Part shown: positions 41,003-52,931 of the stretch, in pieces
Position numbering within the stretch: position 1 is the stretch's first letter
Layout of the letters: each line of letters begins with the position of its first letter
Origin: an uncultured Mycoplasmataceae bacterium
GTDB taxonomy: Bacteria; Bacillota_I; Bacilli_A; Mycoplasmatales; Mycoplasmoidaceae
DNA length: 64,000 nt
Direction: 5' to 3'
NCBI GenBank assembly: GCA_947429165.1
Contig: CANEON010000002.1
Location: 124,001-188,000 of the forward strand
Made by a program: the position numbers and the translations under genes
The notes under the pieces: model-generated
Databases searched by the model: none
What the model saw: the letters and a program-made list of their open reading frames with translations, nothing else
Told to the model about the DNA's origin: nothing

Positions 41003-43678
41003 TTATAACCACTCATGGAAAATATGTTTGTAACATACCTTTCCTAATTGAGCTGTTAAACAATAGCCTAAACACACTAAGAATGCATATCCAATCATTG
41101 ATGCATGTTTAGTAAGAGTTTCAAAACCCCCAAAATTTAAGTTAGGCATTAATGCAAACATTAATCCTACCATTACTAAACACAATATTGATAAGGTTAT
41201 AGGTAAAGAAGGGCGTGATTGGAATAACGGAATCTTTGAAGTTCTTAAAACTAAAATTACACCCATTTGTGTTAACAGACTTACTAAGAATCATCCTGTT
41301 TGGAACAATTCTAAGTTACCGTTTGCTGGACATCATCCAAATCCATATCTCATGATTGCAAATGTTGTGATATCAAAAATTGTACTTATTGGTCCGATGA
41401 CCAACATAAATTTTAAAATACTCTTAGCATTTCAGTTCTGCGGTCTTTCAATATACTCATTGTCAACACCATCTCACGGTAAAGCAAATTGACAGAAGTC
41501 AGCAATCATATTAAGTATTAGGATTTGTAATGATGTCATTGGATCAAATCTTAATCATATTGATGCAATCAAAATACTTAATATGTTACCAAAGTTAGAT
41601 GACACAGTCATCTTTATATATTTAATGATGTTAGCAAATGTTCTTCTGCCTTCAATAATTCCATTTTCAAGAACCATTAAATTCTTTTCAAGTAAGATGA
41701 TGTCTGCACATTCTTTTGCAATATCAACAGCTGTATCAACAGATATTGCAATATCTGCAGCACGCATTGCAGGAGCATCGTTAATTCCATCTCCCATATA
41801 GCCAACAATATGTTTGTTACTTTTAATTGCTAATACAACACGTTCTTTTTGTTCTGGAGAAAGTTTAGCAAATACATTAACATTCATAACGATGTCTTTT
41901 AATTCTTCATCAGACATTGATTCAACATCACTTCCTAATAAAACTTTATCTGTTTTGATTCCAACTTGTCTACATACATATTGTGCAATTAATTCGTTAT
42001 CACCAGTTAAAACTTTAACTTCGGTACCACGTTTTTGTAACGCTTGAATTGCTCCTGCAGCAGACATCTTAGGAGGATCAAGTAATGCGATGTACCCAAT
42101 CAAACGCATGTTAGATTCATCTTTAACTGAGAAATCAGCTTTCTTATTTAGTCTGTCGTTGTTTATTGCAATAGCAATAACTCTCATTCCTTCTTCAGAA
42201 AGCTCGTGAACAGTATTTTTAATTTTTTCTCTTAATTCATTATTAAGTTTTTTTACTTCACCATTAATCTCAGCATATGTACAAATAGAAACAATTTCTT
42301 CAATTGCTCCTTTTGTAACAAGTTGTGTTTCACCAGCTTGATCACTTAAAACAACTGACATTCTTCTACGTTTGAAGTCAAAAGGAATTTCATCAATCTT
42401 CTTAAATTCAAGAAGGTTATTAGCAAAACCTTCTGTTTCAGCTTTTTCAATAATAGCTAAATCTAAAAGATTTTTTAATCCTGTTTGATAATAACTGTTT
42501 AAATAACCATAAACTAAAACTCTGTTATCTTCTTTACCATCTAAGTTAATGTGTCTTTCTAAAACAATTCTGTCTTCTGTTAGTGTACCTGTTTTGTCAG
42601 TACATAAAACATCCATTGCTCCAAATGATTGGATTGAATTTATATTCTTAACGATAGTTTTTTGTTTAGATAACTTGAATGCTTCTTTAGCTAAGTTAAC
42701 TGTAACTATCATTGGGAGCATTTCAGGAGTAATACCAACTGCAACTGCAAGTGAGAACTCTAAAGCTTCTACTCATGGGTTGCCTTCTGTTTCAATGCTC
42801 AACGCTCCACGAAGAATGAAAACAATCATAGTCATGATAAGCATTGTTCCAATTAATAATCAACTAACTGACTTAATACCTTTGTCAAAGTTTGTTTTAG
42901 GTTTTTTGTTTTGAATACTCTTAGCCACTTTGCCAAAGTAGGTATTCATACCTACTGATACAACTATCCCTTTAGCAGTACCACTTGATACAGTTGTACC
43001 CATAAAACATAAATTATCTCTATCTAATGCTTGTAATGAATTAGACTTGTTAACAACTAGTTTTTCAACTGGTTCAGATTCACCAGTTAATGAAGATTGA
43101 GAAATAAATAAGTCTTTAGCGTTAATAATCTTTAAATCAGCAGGAATCATGTCTCCAGCTGCTAAATGAATAATATCTCCAACACAAACTTCACTGATTG
43201 GAATTTCTCTCTTAACACCATTTCTTTCGACCGCTGTTGTAGTAGTAATCATCTTTTTTAATTTTTCAGATGAACTATATGATCTCATTTCTTGGAAGAA
43301 TCTTATCAATCCAGAAATGATAACCATCGCTAAAATAATTCCAAAACAAATTCAGTTGTCCTTTGTTGGATTAATTCTTCCGTGTACATCAGGAATGAAT
43401 ACATTTAATAATGCAATAAGCATTAATACAATTGAAAAAGGAGTGAAAAATGCAGAAAGCAAGAAGTTATATCAACGATGTTTCTTGTTTGAAATAACGT
43501 TATTAACTCCATATTTTTCTATATTTGATTCAACTTTTTCGATTGTTAAACCACTTTCAGATGAATTAAGATTTTCGTATATGGTTTTGATATCTTGATC
43601 AGAAAAAGACAACAACTTTTTGTTGTATTCTTGAGATATTGTAGGTTTCTTAAAATTCTTTCTCTTTTTAATACTCAT
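41003..43678 (-). CDS. mgtA: Magnesium-transporting P-type ATPase (MgtA type)
   Basis: An 891-aa P-type ATPase. Order: cytosolic N-terminus, two helices, actuator domain with [27 protein letters not shown] (the P-IIIB signature of Mg2+ importers; Ca2+ pumps have PEGLP), phosphorylation site DKTGTLT with Asp361, the nucleotide domain, [10 protein letters not shown], and a C-terminal membrane bundle. It moves Mg2+ inward. Several Trp are TGA. A possible short leader peptide lies upstream. Confidence 0.92.
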
Positions 43679-43770
43679 AATCTTTTTTAATTAACTTAAA
43701 AAAGACGAGTGATGTAATTTTAATAATTTAGAAGCAGAACAAACATATGGATTTTGTTCCATTCTTTAAA

Positions 43771-43800
43771 TTAAAAAGACAACTTCACGGGTCCATACAT
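43771..43800 (-). promoter_or_regulatory. Candidate 9-codon leader peptide upstream of mgtA
   Basis: Minus strand: TATAAT at 43830-43835, an AAGGA ribosome site, then ATG at 43800 and a nine-codon frame MYGPVKLSF ending in TAA. It precedes a 90-base leader with a possible GAACAAA/TTTGTTC hairpin before mgtA. Leader peptides with Pro codons control mgtA in enterobacteria; a parallel here is inference. No M-box was recognised. Confidence 0.4.
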
Positions 43801-43829
43801 TAATTCCTTTCGTTATTATTTATGTAGAT

Positions 43830-43835
43830 ATTATA
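43830..43835 (-). promoter_or_regulatory. -10 box of mgtA; divergent with rpmG promoter
   Basis: Minus-strand TATAAT. The same AT-rich stretch also holds plus-strand TATAAT boxes for rpmG, so it serves as a compact divergent promoter. Confidence 0.5.
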
Positions 43836-43872
43836 ATAGTATAATATTTAATAACACATAAGGAATATTACT

Positions 43873-44034
43873 ATGGCACTTAAAAGACAAGTTAGATTAG
43901 AATGTACAGAATGTAAACACATTAATTATTTAACAAAACGTAACCCTAAATCTACACCAGAAAAATTAGAGTTAAAGAAATATTGCAAATACTGTAAAAA
44001 AACTACAGTTCATAAAGAAACTAAATCTAAATAA
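43873..44034 (+). CDS. rpmG: 50S ribosomal protein L33
   Basis: A 53-aa protein of the zinc-ribbon form: CTEC near the N-terminus and CKYC near residue 38, with [20 protein letters not shown] between. The stop shares one base with the pepP start. Too short to show in larger ORF searches. Confidence 0.93.
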   Translation: MALKRQVRLECTECKHINYLTKRNPKSTPEKLELKKYCKYCKKTTVHKETKSK

Positions 44035-45092
44035 TGACTAAATCTTCTTATATATATAAGAAAAACGTTGTATCTAAATTATTAAGTAAAAACAATGCTG
44101 ATGCCATTGTTTTTATTTCTACTTATAATCGTTTTTGAATTACTGGTGCAAATACAACTTTTGGATATGCTATAGTGACAAAGAAAGATACATACTTAGT
44201 AATTGATGCTAGAGATTATGAATGTTGTAAAGACCAATTAACCAACGTTAAGTGCATTTTGTATAACGGATTTAATGATCTTAAGAAATTAGTTAAAGAT
44301 CTAAAAATCAAAACATTATTATTTGAAAATGATTACATTAGTTATTCGGACTTTAACTATGTTTTAAAAAAACTTGGTCCTAAATTAATTCCAGTTGATA
44401 CTTGTATTCTTCGTGCTTCAAAAACACAAGAAGAAATTACAAGTATTAGAAAATCAATGAATATTGCAGCTGATGCAATGAACTATATTAGGAAAACCAT
44501 TAAAGTTGGAATGACAGAAAAACAAGTTAAGCAAATGCTAACTGTTTACATGTTAAATAAAGGAGCAACAGCTACAAGTTTTGATTTAATCGTCGCTTTT
44601 GGTGAAAACACAGCAAATCCTCATCATCAATCAACTAACCGTAAATTAAAGAATAACGAATTTATCACTTGTGATATTGGTTGTATATATGAAGGTTATT
44701 GTTCAGACATTACAAGAACATTCTGATTAGGTAAACCTTCTAAAAAAATGTTAGAAATGTATAACTTAGTTTTGGAATCTAATAAATTAGGTATTAAGAA
44801 AGCAAAGGTTGGTGTTACTGGTAAATATTTAGATGGTGTGTGTCGTGAATACATATCTAAAAACAAAGAATATGCTGATTTGTTTGTTCACGGAACAGGA
44901 CACGGTGTAGGTGTTGAAATTCACGAATTACCAAACGTTAAACCAACTTATAACGAAAAAATTCTTAATAACTCAATTATTACAATTGAACCAGGCGTGT
45001 ATCAACCAGGATTTGGCGGAGTTAGAGTAGAAGATTCCATTTTAGTAACTAACAAAGGTGTTGAAGTATTAACAAAAAAAGCAGGTAAATAA
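44034..45092 (+). CDS. pepP: Xaa-Pro aminopeptidase
   Basis: M24-family metallopeptidase releasing N-terminal residues before proline. The 352-aa protein has a small N-terminal domain and a pita-bread domain with metal ligands: Asp in CDIGCIYEGYCSDITR (two Asp), His in GTGHGVGVEIHE, Glu in IEPGVY and Glu in RVEDS. The translation start overlaps rpmG by 1 base. Useful for peptide scavenging. Confidence 0.93.
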
Positions 45093-45107
45093 TTACTTGC
45101 TTTTTTT
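45074..45107 (+). terminator. Bidirectional terminator between pepP and ldh-like gene
   Basis: Eight-base stem GCAGGTAA/TTACTTGC extended by A7 and T7 flanks, so both convergent genes can use it. Confidence 0.9.
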
Positions 45108-46104
45108 ACTTATTCTCTATTATGTTTTCGAGAATTGGTTTTTTCTTAAAATAACTAATTGCATTGTTCACTGTTGTTTTTGCAATTGCATCCAATGCTT
45201 CAACTGTAAAGAAAGCTTGATGAGATGTAATAATTACATTAGGAAAAGATAAAAGTCTTGAAACTGTTGATTGATCGAGAATCGAATCTTCAAGGTTTTC
45301 GTACACATATTTTCCTTCTTCTTCATAAACATCTAATCCAACTCCGGAAAATTTCTTACTACGTATTCCTTTAATTAGATCACATGTTTTAATTAGTCCA
45401 CCTCTTGATGTGTTTACTAACAATACTCCATCTTTCATTAAATGAATTGTTTCTGCTTTAATTAAATGATAACTTTGTGGTGTTAATGGACAATGTAAAC
45501 TAACTAAATCTGATTGTTTTAATAATGTTTTCAAATCAACATATTGAACAAAGTTTAAATCTTTATTTTGATATTGATCGTATGCTAAAACTTTCATTCC
45601 AAATCCGTTACATATTCTGGCCATAGCCGCACCTATTTTTCCTGTACCAATTATTCCGGCTGTTTTACCATAAAAATCAAAACCTAATAATCCTGATAAT
45701 GAGAAATTATTTTGTAAAACTTTAAAATAAGCTTTATGAATTCTTCTATTAACAGCAAGTGCTAATGCCATAGCCATTTCTGCAACAGCTTCAGGTGAAT
45801 AACTTGGTACTCTCATAACCATGATATTTGCTGCCTTACAAGCTTTCAAATCAACATTGTTAAAGCCTGCACATCTTAATAAGATTAATCTTATTCCTGC
45901 TTCTTTTAGTTTTTTAACACATTTAGCATTAACTTCTGCGTTTACAAAAATACAAATCGCTTTATACCCTTTTGCTAATTTTGCTGTATAGCAATCAAAT
46001 GCACCATCAAAATAAGTAACTTTTATATCTTTAATATCTTTTAAATATTTATCAAAAGATTTCTTATCATAATCTTTTGCATCATAGAACAGAACTTTCA
46101 TCAT
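45106..46104 (-). CDS. D-lactate dehydrogenase-like D-2-hydroxyacid dehydrogenase
   Basis: A 332-aa NAD-dependent enzyme. It has the Rossmann GTGKIG at 153-158 and the catalytic triad Arg234 (NTSRGG), Glu263 and His295 (SHQAFFT). The SHQAFFT context and YSPEAVAEMAM are typical of fermentative D-lactate dehydrogenases (LdhA), so pyruvate to D-lactate with NADH reoxidation is the best guess. ATG 46104 or 46101 may be the start; the AAGGAG site is about 15 bases away. Confidence 0.88.
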   Translation of the reverse strand: MMKVLFYDAKDYDKKSFDKYLKDIKDIKVTYFDGAFDCYTAKLAKGYKAICIFVNAEVNAKCVKKLKEAGIRLILLRCAGFNNVDLKACKAANIMVMRVPSYSPEAVAEMAMALALAVNRRIHKAYFKVLQNNFSLSGLLGFDFYGKTAGIIGTGKIGAAMARICNGFGMKVLAYDQYQNKDLNFVQYVDLKTLLKQSDLVSLHCPLTPQSYHLIKAETIHLMKDGVLLVNTSRGGLIKTCDLIKGIRSKKFSGVGLDVYEEEGKYVYENLEDSILDQSTVSRLLSFPNVIITSHQAFFTVEALDAIAKTTVNNAISYFKKKPILENIIENK

Positions 46105-46154
46105 AATTAAACATCATTTCTCCTTCTTTTATTATAGTTTCATATAATGTTTAC

Positions 46155-46214
46155 ATGAATAGATTGCTCATTGCTATATTGATTTTTGTTATTCTTATTT
46201 TTCTTATATTATAA
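46155..46214 (+). CDS. Possible 19-aa hydrophobic peptide
   Basis: A short frame, MNRLL then almost only Ile, Leu, Val and Phe, ending in TAA. A TATAAT-like box lies just upstream. Its composition resembles single-helix membrane micropeptides or type I toxins, but there is no ribosome site and AT-rich DNA gives such frames by chance. Confidence 0.25.
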   Translation: MNRLLIAILIFVILIFLIL

Positions 46215-46278
46215 TTAATCGAAGTAGGTTTAATAATTAGAAGCAATAGACGCGACTCTAAAGAAAAGGATAAACACA

Positions 46279-46584
46279 ATGAAAAAGAAAATAAATAAAA
46301 ACAACAAGCAAGAACTTAAAAAATTACTTAATTCTAAAATTAAAGAAGCAGAAAAAGAACTAGAATTATGATATGATTTCTCCACGTCTCAACGAGCTCT
46401 TAAATTTTTTTTAGAAACTATTAAAATATTTGAGAATAAACAGCTTAACACCGATTCAAAAAAGGTCAAGAAGATTCAAGAACTTCTTTCAAAAACTTCA
46501 AAAGGTTTTGAATTTGATAACAAAAAATATGAATCTGAATTAAAAGAGTTGAATTGTATAAACAAAAAAGCAACTGGGAAATAG
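46279..46584 (+). CDS. Small charged helical protein, unknown function
   Basis: A 101-aa Lys/Glu-rich protein predicted to be mostly alpha-helical. No family recognised. An AAAAGGA ribosome site precedes the ATG; one TGA Trp is near residue 31. It has its own terminator, overlapping the stop. It lies between the D-LDH-like gene and tRNA-Ser. Confidence 0.6.
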
Positions 46585-46597
46585 TTGCTTTCTTTTT
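46563..46597 (+). terminator. Terminator of the 46279 gene
   Basis: Stem AAAGCAACT/AGTTGCTTT with loop GGGAAAT and a trailing T-run; the TAG stop is inside the stem. Confidence 0.85.
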
Positions 46598-46606
46598 TAT
46601 TTTAAA

Positions 46607-46695
46607 TGGCGGAGACGATGGGACTCGAACCCATGCACCGTAGAACGATCTAACACCTTAGCAGGGTGTCCTCTTAACCACTTGAGTACGTCTCC
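46607..46695 (-). tRNA. trnS: tRNA-Ser, anticodon GCU
   Basis: An 89-base class II tRNA including CCA. Acceptor GGAGACG/CGTCTCC, anticodon GCT at 46660-46662 (minus strand), a long variable arm, and T loop TTCGAGT. Decodes AGC/AGU. Confidence 0.95.
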
Positions 46696-46755
46696 AGATA
46701 TATTAAAATTTTAACATATTTAATGATATATTTTTGTTATATTTATTTTATAGTT

Positions 46756-47514
46756 ATGAAAGCCACTATACCTGCAAGTGCTAAATTAATTAAATTTGCA
46801 AAAAAATTAATTTCAGACAAAAAATATCGTGATAGTTCTAATATGTTTATTTGTGAATCACATAAAGTGATTAACAATTTACTATCACAAGGATTTAAAT
46901 TGGTTAACTTGTTGGTTACAAATGAATCTAGATTTTTAAATAATTTTAAAAACAACTCATTAACTAGAACTATTAATAATCAAACTCTTAGATCGATTTC
47001 GTCTCTTAAAAACTCAGATGGAACAATTGCTATTTTTGAAAAGAAAAACAACAAATTTGAGATTAAAAAAGATGGAAAATATATTGTTTTAAACAAGATT
47101 CAAAATCCCGGAAATTTAGGAACTATCATCAGAACAGCTTGTGCTTTTAATGTTGATGGGATTATCATTACAAATGATTCTGTTGATTTGTATCATCCTG
47201 AGACAATTAGAAACACTATGGGGTATATTGGAATTATTCCAATTGCTATATATCACAATTATTTTGATGCGATTTCTTTACTTCAAAAAAGCAAAATAAA
47301 GGTGTACGCAACAGCATTAAACGACAAAGCAGTTAATGTAAATAAAGTTAAATTATCTAAATCTATTGCTGTTGTATTTGGAAATGAAGGCAACGGATTA
47401 AATCATAAGGAAATTAGGGTTTGTGATGAATCAATTTTTATTGATACTAACCCTAAAGTTGAATCGCTTAATGTTGCAATTGCCGCAGGAATTATCTTAA
47501 GCAAAATTAATTAA
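46756..47514 (+). CDS. TrmH/SpoU-family RNA 2'-O-methyltransferase
   Basis: A 252-aa SPOUT methylase: an N-terminal L30e-like RNA-binding domain, motif 1 NPGNLGTIIRTA, motif 2 VFGNEGNGL and motif 3 SLNVAIAAGI. These knot motifs bind SAM. Likely methylates a ribose in 23S rRNA (RlmB/TsnR-like). The start at 46756 was chosen since the frame upstream is non-conserved. It is followed after 1 base by an RluD-like gene. Confidence 0.88.
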   Translation: MKATIPASAKLIKFAKKLISDKKYRDSSNMFICESHKVINNLLSQGFKLVNLLVTNESRFLNNFKNNSLTRTINNQTLRSISSLKNSDGTIAIFEKKNNKFEIKKDGKYIVLNKIQNPGNLGTIIRTACAFNVDGIIITNDSVDLYHPETIRNTMGYIGIIPIAIYHNYFDAISLLQKSKIKVYATALNDKAVNVNKVKLSKSIAVVFGNEGNGLNHKEIRVCDESIFIDTNPKVESLNVAIAAGIILSKIN

Positions 47515-47515
47515 T

Positions 47516-48454
47516 ATGAAAGCTGTTTTAATTAATAAAAATGATGCAAATCAAAGAGTAGATAACTTTTTAAAAAAGTCTTTTCCTAAACTTTCTTTAA
47601 CACAAATCTACAAATACTTAAGAATCAAGAGAATTAAGGTAAATGGTAAAAAAGTTGATAATAAATATCAACTTAAATTAAATGACAAAATTGAGCTTTA
47701 CGTTAATGATGAATTCCTAACTCAAGATGCAAAAGAAGATTTCTTACTAGCTAAAAAGCCCATAGATGTTGTGTATGAAGATCAAAACATACTTCTTGTC
47801 AATAAACCTGTTGGATTAGTTGTTCACGATGATGAAACAAAAACTCCTGACACGCTGATTAATAGAATTAAAAATTACCTAATTAAAAAAGGTGAATGAG
47901 ACTATAAAAATGAGCACTCATTTTCACCGAGTTTAGTTAATAGAATTGATAGAAATACTACCGGGCTGGTTCTTGCTGCAAAAAATGCAGAATCATTAAG
48001 AATACTTAATGAAAAGCTTAAGAATCATGAAATCCAAAAAACATATTTAGCACGTGTTAACGGAATTATTGATCCCAAACAAGGAACACTAAGACATTAT
48101 TTAACGAAGAACCCAAAGACAAAAATGGTAAGAGTTACAAAAAAACCTGTAACAAATGAATCTAAACAAATCATAACTGAATATAAAACTATCTCTCACG
48201 ATAAACAAACTAGTTTATTAGAAATTAATCTAATTACTGGTAAAACTCATCAAATTAGAGCTCATTTTGCTTTTATTGGACACCCCCTTGTTGGAGAAAG
48301 AAAATATACAAATGAATCTATCTTAAATAAGCAAAAAAACAAATATCAACAATTGTGTGCTTATAAGATTAAATTTGCTTTTTCCACTAATAGTGGAATT
48401 CTTAATTATTTAGCAAATAAAGAGTTTAAAATACCTTATAAGGAATTCAAATAA
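47516..48454 (+). CDS. RluC/RluD-family 23S rRNA pseudouridine synthase
   Basis: A 312-aa protein with an N-terminal S4 domain (about 13-65) and a pseudouridine synthase domain. The catalytic aspartate is in NRIDRNTTGLVL (usually HRLDRxTSG), with KTYLARV and the GKTHQIRAHFA motif following. A TGA Trp splits the frame. It is packed between the SPOUT methylase and udk, making an RNA-modification run. Confidence 0.92.
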
Positions 48455-48455
48455 T

Positions 48456-49085
48456 ATGAATAAAAAACCAATGTTAATTCTTGTAGCCGGTGGAACAGGT
48501 AGCGGTAAAACTACTGTTGCTTATGAAATTAAGAAAATTCTACCTTCTCACATTACTTCACAAATCGTTTGTTTAGATCAATTTTATAAAAGTAGTGAGG
48601 GTTTGACTACAGAACAAGCATATGAAACAGTTAATTTTGATCATCCAAACGCTTTTGATTGAGAATTGTTAAACCAAAAAACTGATAATTTGTTAAACGG
48701 AAACAAAACAGAATTACCACAATATGATTACACTATTTGTAAAAGAAAAAAAGAAGTAAGTGTTGTTGAGCCAACAGATGTAATTATTCTTGAAGGAATC
48801 TTATCTTTATATGACCAAAACATTCTTTCAAAAGCGGATTTAAAAATTTATGTTGATACTCCTGATGATGAAAGGTTCATTAGAAGATTGCTTCGTGATC
48901 GTGCTGAAAGAAAACGTAGTGACGAAGACACAATCTCTCAATGAAGAAAAACTTTAAGACCAATGCAACGTCAGTTTATTAGTCCGCAAAAGACAGAAGC
49001 TAACATCATAATTCCTTGAAGCAAAGTAAATAATATTGCAATTAAAGCTATTCAAGGTGCTATTCAAGAATTCTTAAAAAAATAG
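48456..49085 (+). CDS. udk: Uridine kinase
   Basis: Phosphorylates uridine and cytidine in nucleoside salvage. The 209-aa protein has the P-loop GGTGSGKTT at 12-20, NFDHPNAFDW for substrate binding, and LEGILSLYD as the Walker B region. Trp residues are TGA. It ends the three-gene unit from 46756. Confidence 0.94.
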
Positions 49086-49168
49086 GCTTGTTTGTCTTTT
49101 AAGCATTGTTTTAATAATACTATTAATGATTAAAAACTTATTATTATTTATAATTTATAAATATTAAT

Positions 49169-51574
49169 ATGTATAACCACAACTTAATTGAGAAGAAATG
49201 ACAAAAGTATTGACTTGAAAACAATACTTATAAGTTTGTCGATAGATCTAATGCAAAAAAATTCTATGCATTAGATATGTTTCCTTATCCGTCAGGCCAA
49301 GGTTTACATGTTGGGCATCCAAAAGGTTATACAGCAACTGACATAATTTCTAGATTCAAAGTTCACCAAGGATATGATGTTCTTCATCCTATTGGTTGAG
49401 ACGCTTTTGGTTTACCGGCTGAGCAATATGCTTTGCAAACTGGAAATCACCCTAAAGAATTCACAAATAAGAATATCGATAACTTCAGAAGACAACTTCA
49501 ATCTTTGGGTTTTTGTTTTGATTATTCTAAAGAAGTTAATACGACAGATCCAAAATACTATAAATGAACTCAATGAATTTTTTCAAAATTATTTGAAAAT
49601 GGACTAGCCGAAATAAAAGATGTTGATGTTAATTGATGCGAAAATCTAGGAACTGTTTTATCAAACGAAGAAGTATTGATAATAGATGGCAAAATGGTTT
49701 CTGAACGTGGCAGTCATCCTGTTATTAAGCGTCCAATGCGTCAATGAGTTTTAAAAATCACTCAATATGCCGATAAACTATTAGACGGCTTAAATCAATT
49801 AGATTGACCTGAATCATTAAAATCTATTCAAAAAAAATGAATAGGTAAATCTACTGGTGCAATGATTGATTTCTGCACAGATAAAAAAGTTAAGTTTGAA
49901 GTTTTCACAACTAGACCTGACACAATTTATGGTGTTACATATTTAGCAATCGCTCCTGAACACCCATTATTAAAAAAACTAGTAACAAAAGAAAACGAAC
50001 AAAAAATTAATGAGTATGTTGAATTAGCAAAAGCTAAAACAGAAATTTTAAGAAAAGAAAACAAAGATAAGACTGGATTGTTTACTGGTTCATACGGAAT
50101 CAATCCATTTACTCAAAAACAAATGCCAATTTATGTATCCGACTATGTTCTTATAGATCATGGTACTGGAATTGTTATGGGTGTTCCTGCGCACGATGAA
50201 AGAGACTATGAATTTGCTAAAAAATTCAAACTACCTATTACTTATGTAATTGAGTGTGAACAAGATGGTCCATATACAAAAGACGGTAAACATATCCATT
50301 CAGATTTCATAAATGGTAAATCAACTTTAGAAGCATCAAAACTTGTATTGGATTATCTAGAAAAAAATAAATTAGGATATCCACACACAACATACAAACT
50401 TAAAGATTGATTGTTTAGTCGTCAAAGATATTGGGGAGAACCATTTCCAATAATGTTTGACAAAAACAATAAACCAGTTCTTATTAAAGAATTGCCAGTA
50501 CTTCTTCCTCATATCGAAAACATTAAACTTTCTCACACAGGGGAATCTCCACTTGTTAACGACACAAAGTGAATGCATGTAAATATTAATGGCAAAGAAT
50601 ATATTAGAGAATCTAACACAATGCCTCAATGAGCTGGTTCTTGTTGATACTATTTAGGTTATCTATTAAAAAAATCTAATGGATGTTATGTTGATTTAAA
50701 TTCTAAAGAAGCATATGAAATTTTTAAAAATTGATTACCAGTAGATTTATATATTGGTGGTCAAGAACATGCAGTTCTTCACTTGCTTTATGCAAGATTC
50801 TGACACAGATTCTTATATGACATTGGTGTTGTTCCTACTAAAGAGCCATTCCAAAAAATTATTAACCAAGGAATGATTCTTGGTGAAAACGGTGAAAAGA
50901 TGTCTAAATCTAGAGGTAATGTAATTAATCCTGATGATATCGTTAGAACTCACGGTGCAGATTCTTTAAGAATGTATGAAATGTTTATGGGGCCTTTAAC
51001 AGCTTCTCTCCCATGAACTGATAACGGATTAAATGGTATTAGAAAATGATTAGATAGAGTATATCGTTTGTTTGATGAAGAAAAAATTAACAACGTTGCC
51101 ATTAAAGATGCAAGCAAAGATTTAGTGTTTGCATACAACAACTTTATTAAAAAAGTAACCGCTTGTATTGAAAAACAAAATTTTAATGTTGGTATTTCTG
51201 AAATGATGATATTCATTAATGAATGTTATAAAAATAAATCCATTCCACAAGAATATTTAACTAATTTTTTAGTTGTTCTTTCGTGCTATGCACCACACAT
51301 TTCTGAAGAACTATGATCTAAGTTTAATGACAAATCAATTTTTAAAGCACCATGACCTACATACAATGAAAAAGAATTAGTTAAATCTACGATTAGTATT
51401 CCAATTCAAGAGAACGGTAAACTTCGTGATGTAATGGAAATAAATGTTGATGATAACAAAGAGACAGTAATTGCACTGGCTACATCAAGAGAAAAAGTTA
51501 AGTCTTTTATAAACGGAAGAGAAATCAAAAAGATAATATATGTTCCAAACAAGATATTAAATATCATTTTATAG
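49169..51574 (+). CDS. leuS: Leucyl-tRNA synthetase
   Basis: An 801-aa class I synthetase. HIGH motif HVGH at 47-50, a CP1 editing domain with [20 protein letters not shown], and KMSKS near the C-terminal third ([11 protein letters not shown]). Many Trp are TGA, which otherwise fragments the gene. No T-box or leader is visible in the 83-base upstream gap. The DEAD-box gene starts 1 base after the stop. Confidence 0.96.
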
Positions 51575-51575
51575 T

Positions 51576-52931
51576 ATGCAATTCAAAGAGTTAAATTTAA
51601 AAAAATGAATAACCGAAACATTAAATGGATTAAAAATTAGTAAACTAACTGATATTCAAGAAAAATCAATCCCGTTAGTTTTAAGAAATAATTCATTGAT
51701 TGTTTCATCACAAACGGGTTCAGGTAAAACTTATTGTTATTTAGTGCCGCTATTAAATGGAATTGATTGCTCTAAAAATGAAGTTCAAGCTTTGATTGTT
51801 TTACCAACAAAAGAATTAACTAGACAAGTTGCTTCAAAATTAAACGATTTTAAAAAATATAATCCACTTTTAAAAACATGTAATTTAGTTGAACTAAAAA
51901 ATAATAACCTAAACCAAAATCATTTGCCACACGTTGTTGTTAGCACACCTGTAAAAGCATTTGAATTAGTTAATAAAAAACAGCTATCTCAAAATATTAA
52001 ATATTTTGTTTTAGATGAAGCGGATATGCTGTTTGATTTAGGTTTCACCAACAACATTGATGAAATATTCAAAAAAATTGATTCAAATAGATTAATTAAA
52101 ATTGCCTGCTCTGCAACACTTCACGAATCACTATCTAACAAATTAAGAAAATATTTAAAGAACACCAAAATCATTTTAAATTCGAAGTCTATTTGATTAA
52201 ATCCAAACATTAAGCATAATGTTGTTTATTCTTCTAATTTCGATGATTTTGATGGAACTCTATTAAAACTAACTAAAGCTATCAATCCATATTTTTGTAT
52301 TGTTTTTTGTAATACAAAAAATGAAGTTAATAAAATTTATGAAATGTTCATTAATAATGGCTTAAATGTTGGAATGATTCATAAAGATCTTTCAATTAAT
52401 GAAAGAAAAAAAATCTTTAGAGATGTAAATAACAATAAATACCAATACTTAATTGCTACCGACTTAGTTTCACGTGGTTTAGACATTACGGGAGCTGATG
52501 TTGTAATTTCGTATTCCATGCCAAAAGATGATGTTTGGTATATTCACCGTGTTGGTAGATGTGGTAGAAACAATACAAGTGGTACATCGTTTGTAATTTA
52601 CAACAAAAATTACGATCAGCAAATTAATCGTTTATCAAAAAAAGATATCAATTGAAACTTCTTATTAATAAATAAAAATTCTGAATTAATAAATAAGAAT
52701 CTTCGTCTAAGAATTAAATCAAAACCAAGGTTTGATTCTAAAACTAATGCAGAAATTCAAAAAATAATTCGTGTTAACTCTAAAAAAATTAAACCAGGTT
52801 ATAAGAAGAAAATTAAACAACAAATTAATAAAATTAAGCAAAAGAAAAAACACGAATACATTGAAAGTCAAGTAAAACAAAGACTTTTATCTTCAAATAT
52901 TAAACGTACTAAAAAAAATAGATTCAAATAA
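51576..52931 (+). CDS. DEAD-box ATP-dependent RNA helicase
   Basis: A 451-aa helicase: motif I SQTGSGKT at 45-52, motif II DEAD at 147-150, SAT motif III, and IHRVGRCGR motif VI. The last 90 or so residues are a strongly basic tail rich in Lys and Arg, probably for RNA binding. Roles in ribosome assembly or mRNA decay are likely; the exact partner is unknown. It lies between leuS and a MATE gene with 1-base spacing or overlap. Confidence 0.93.

Noticed and set aside
43679-43872. M-box magnesium riboswitch upstream of mgtA
   Set aside because: I could not find the conserved M-box core by eye; a covariance search would be needed.
49086-49168. T-box leader before leuS
   Set aside because: Only 83 bases and no T-box sequence or terminator pair.
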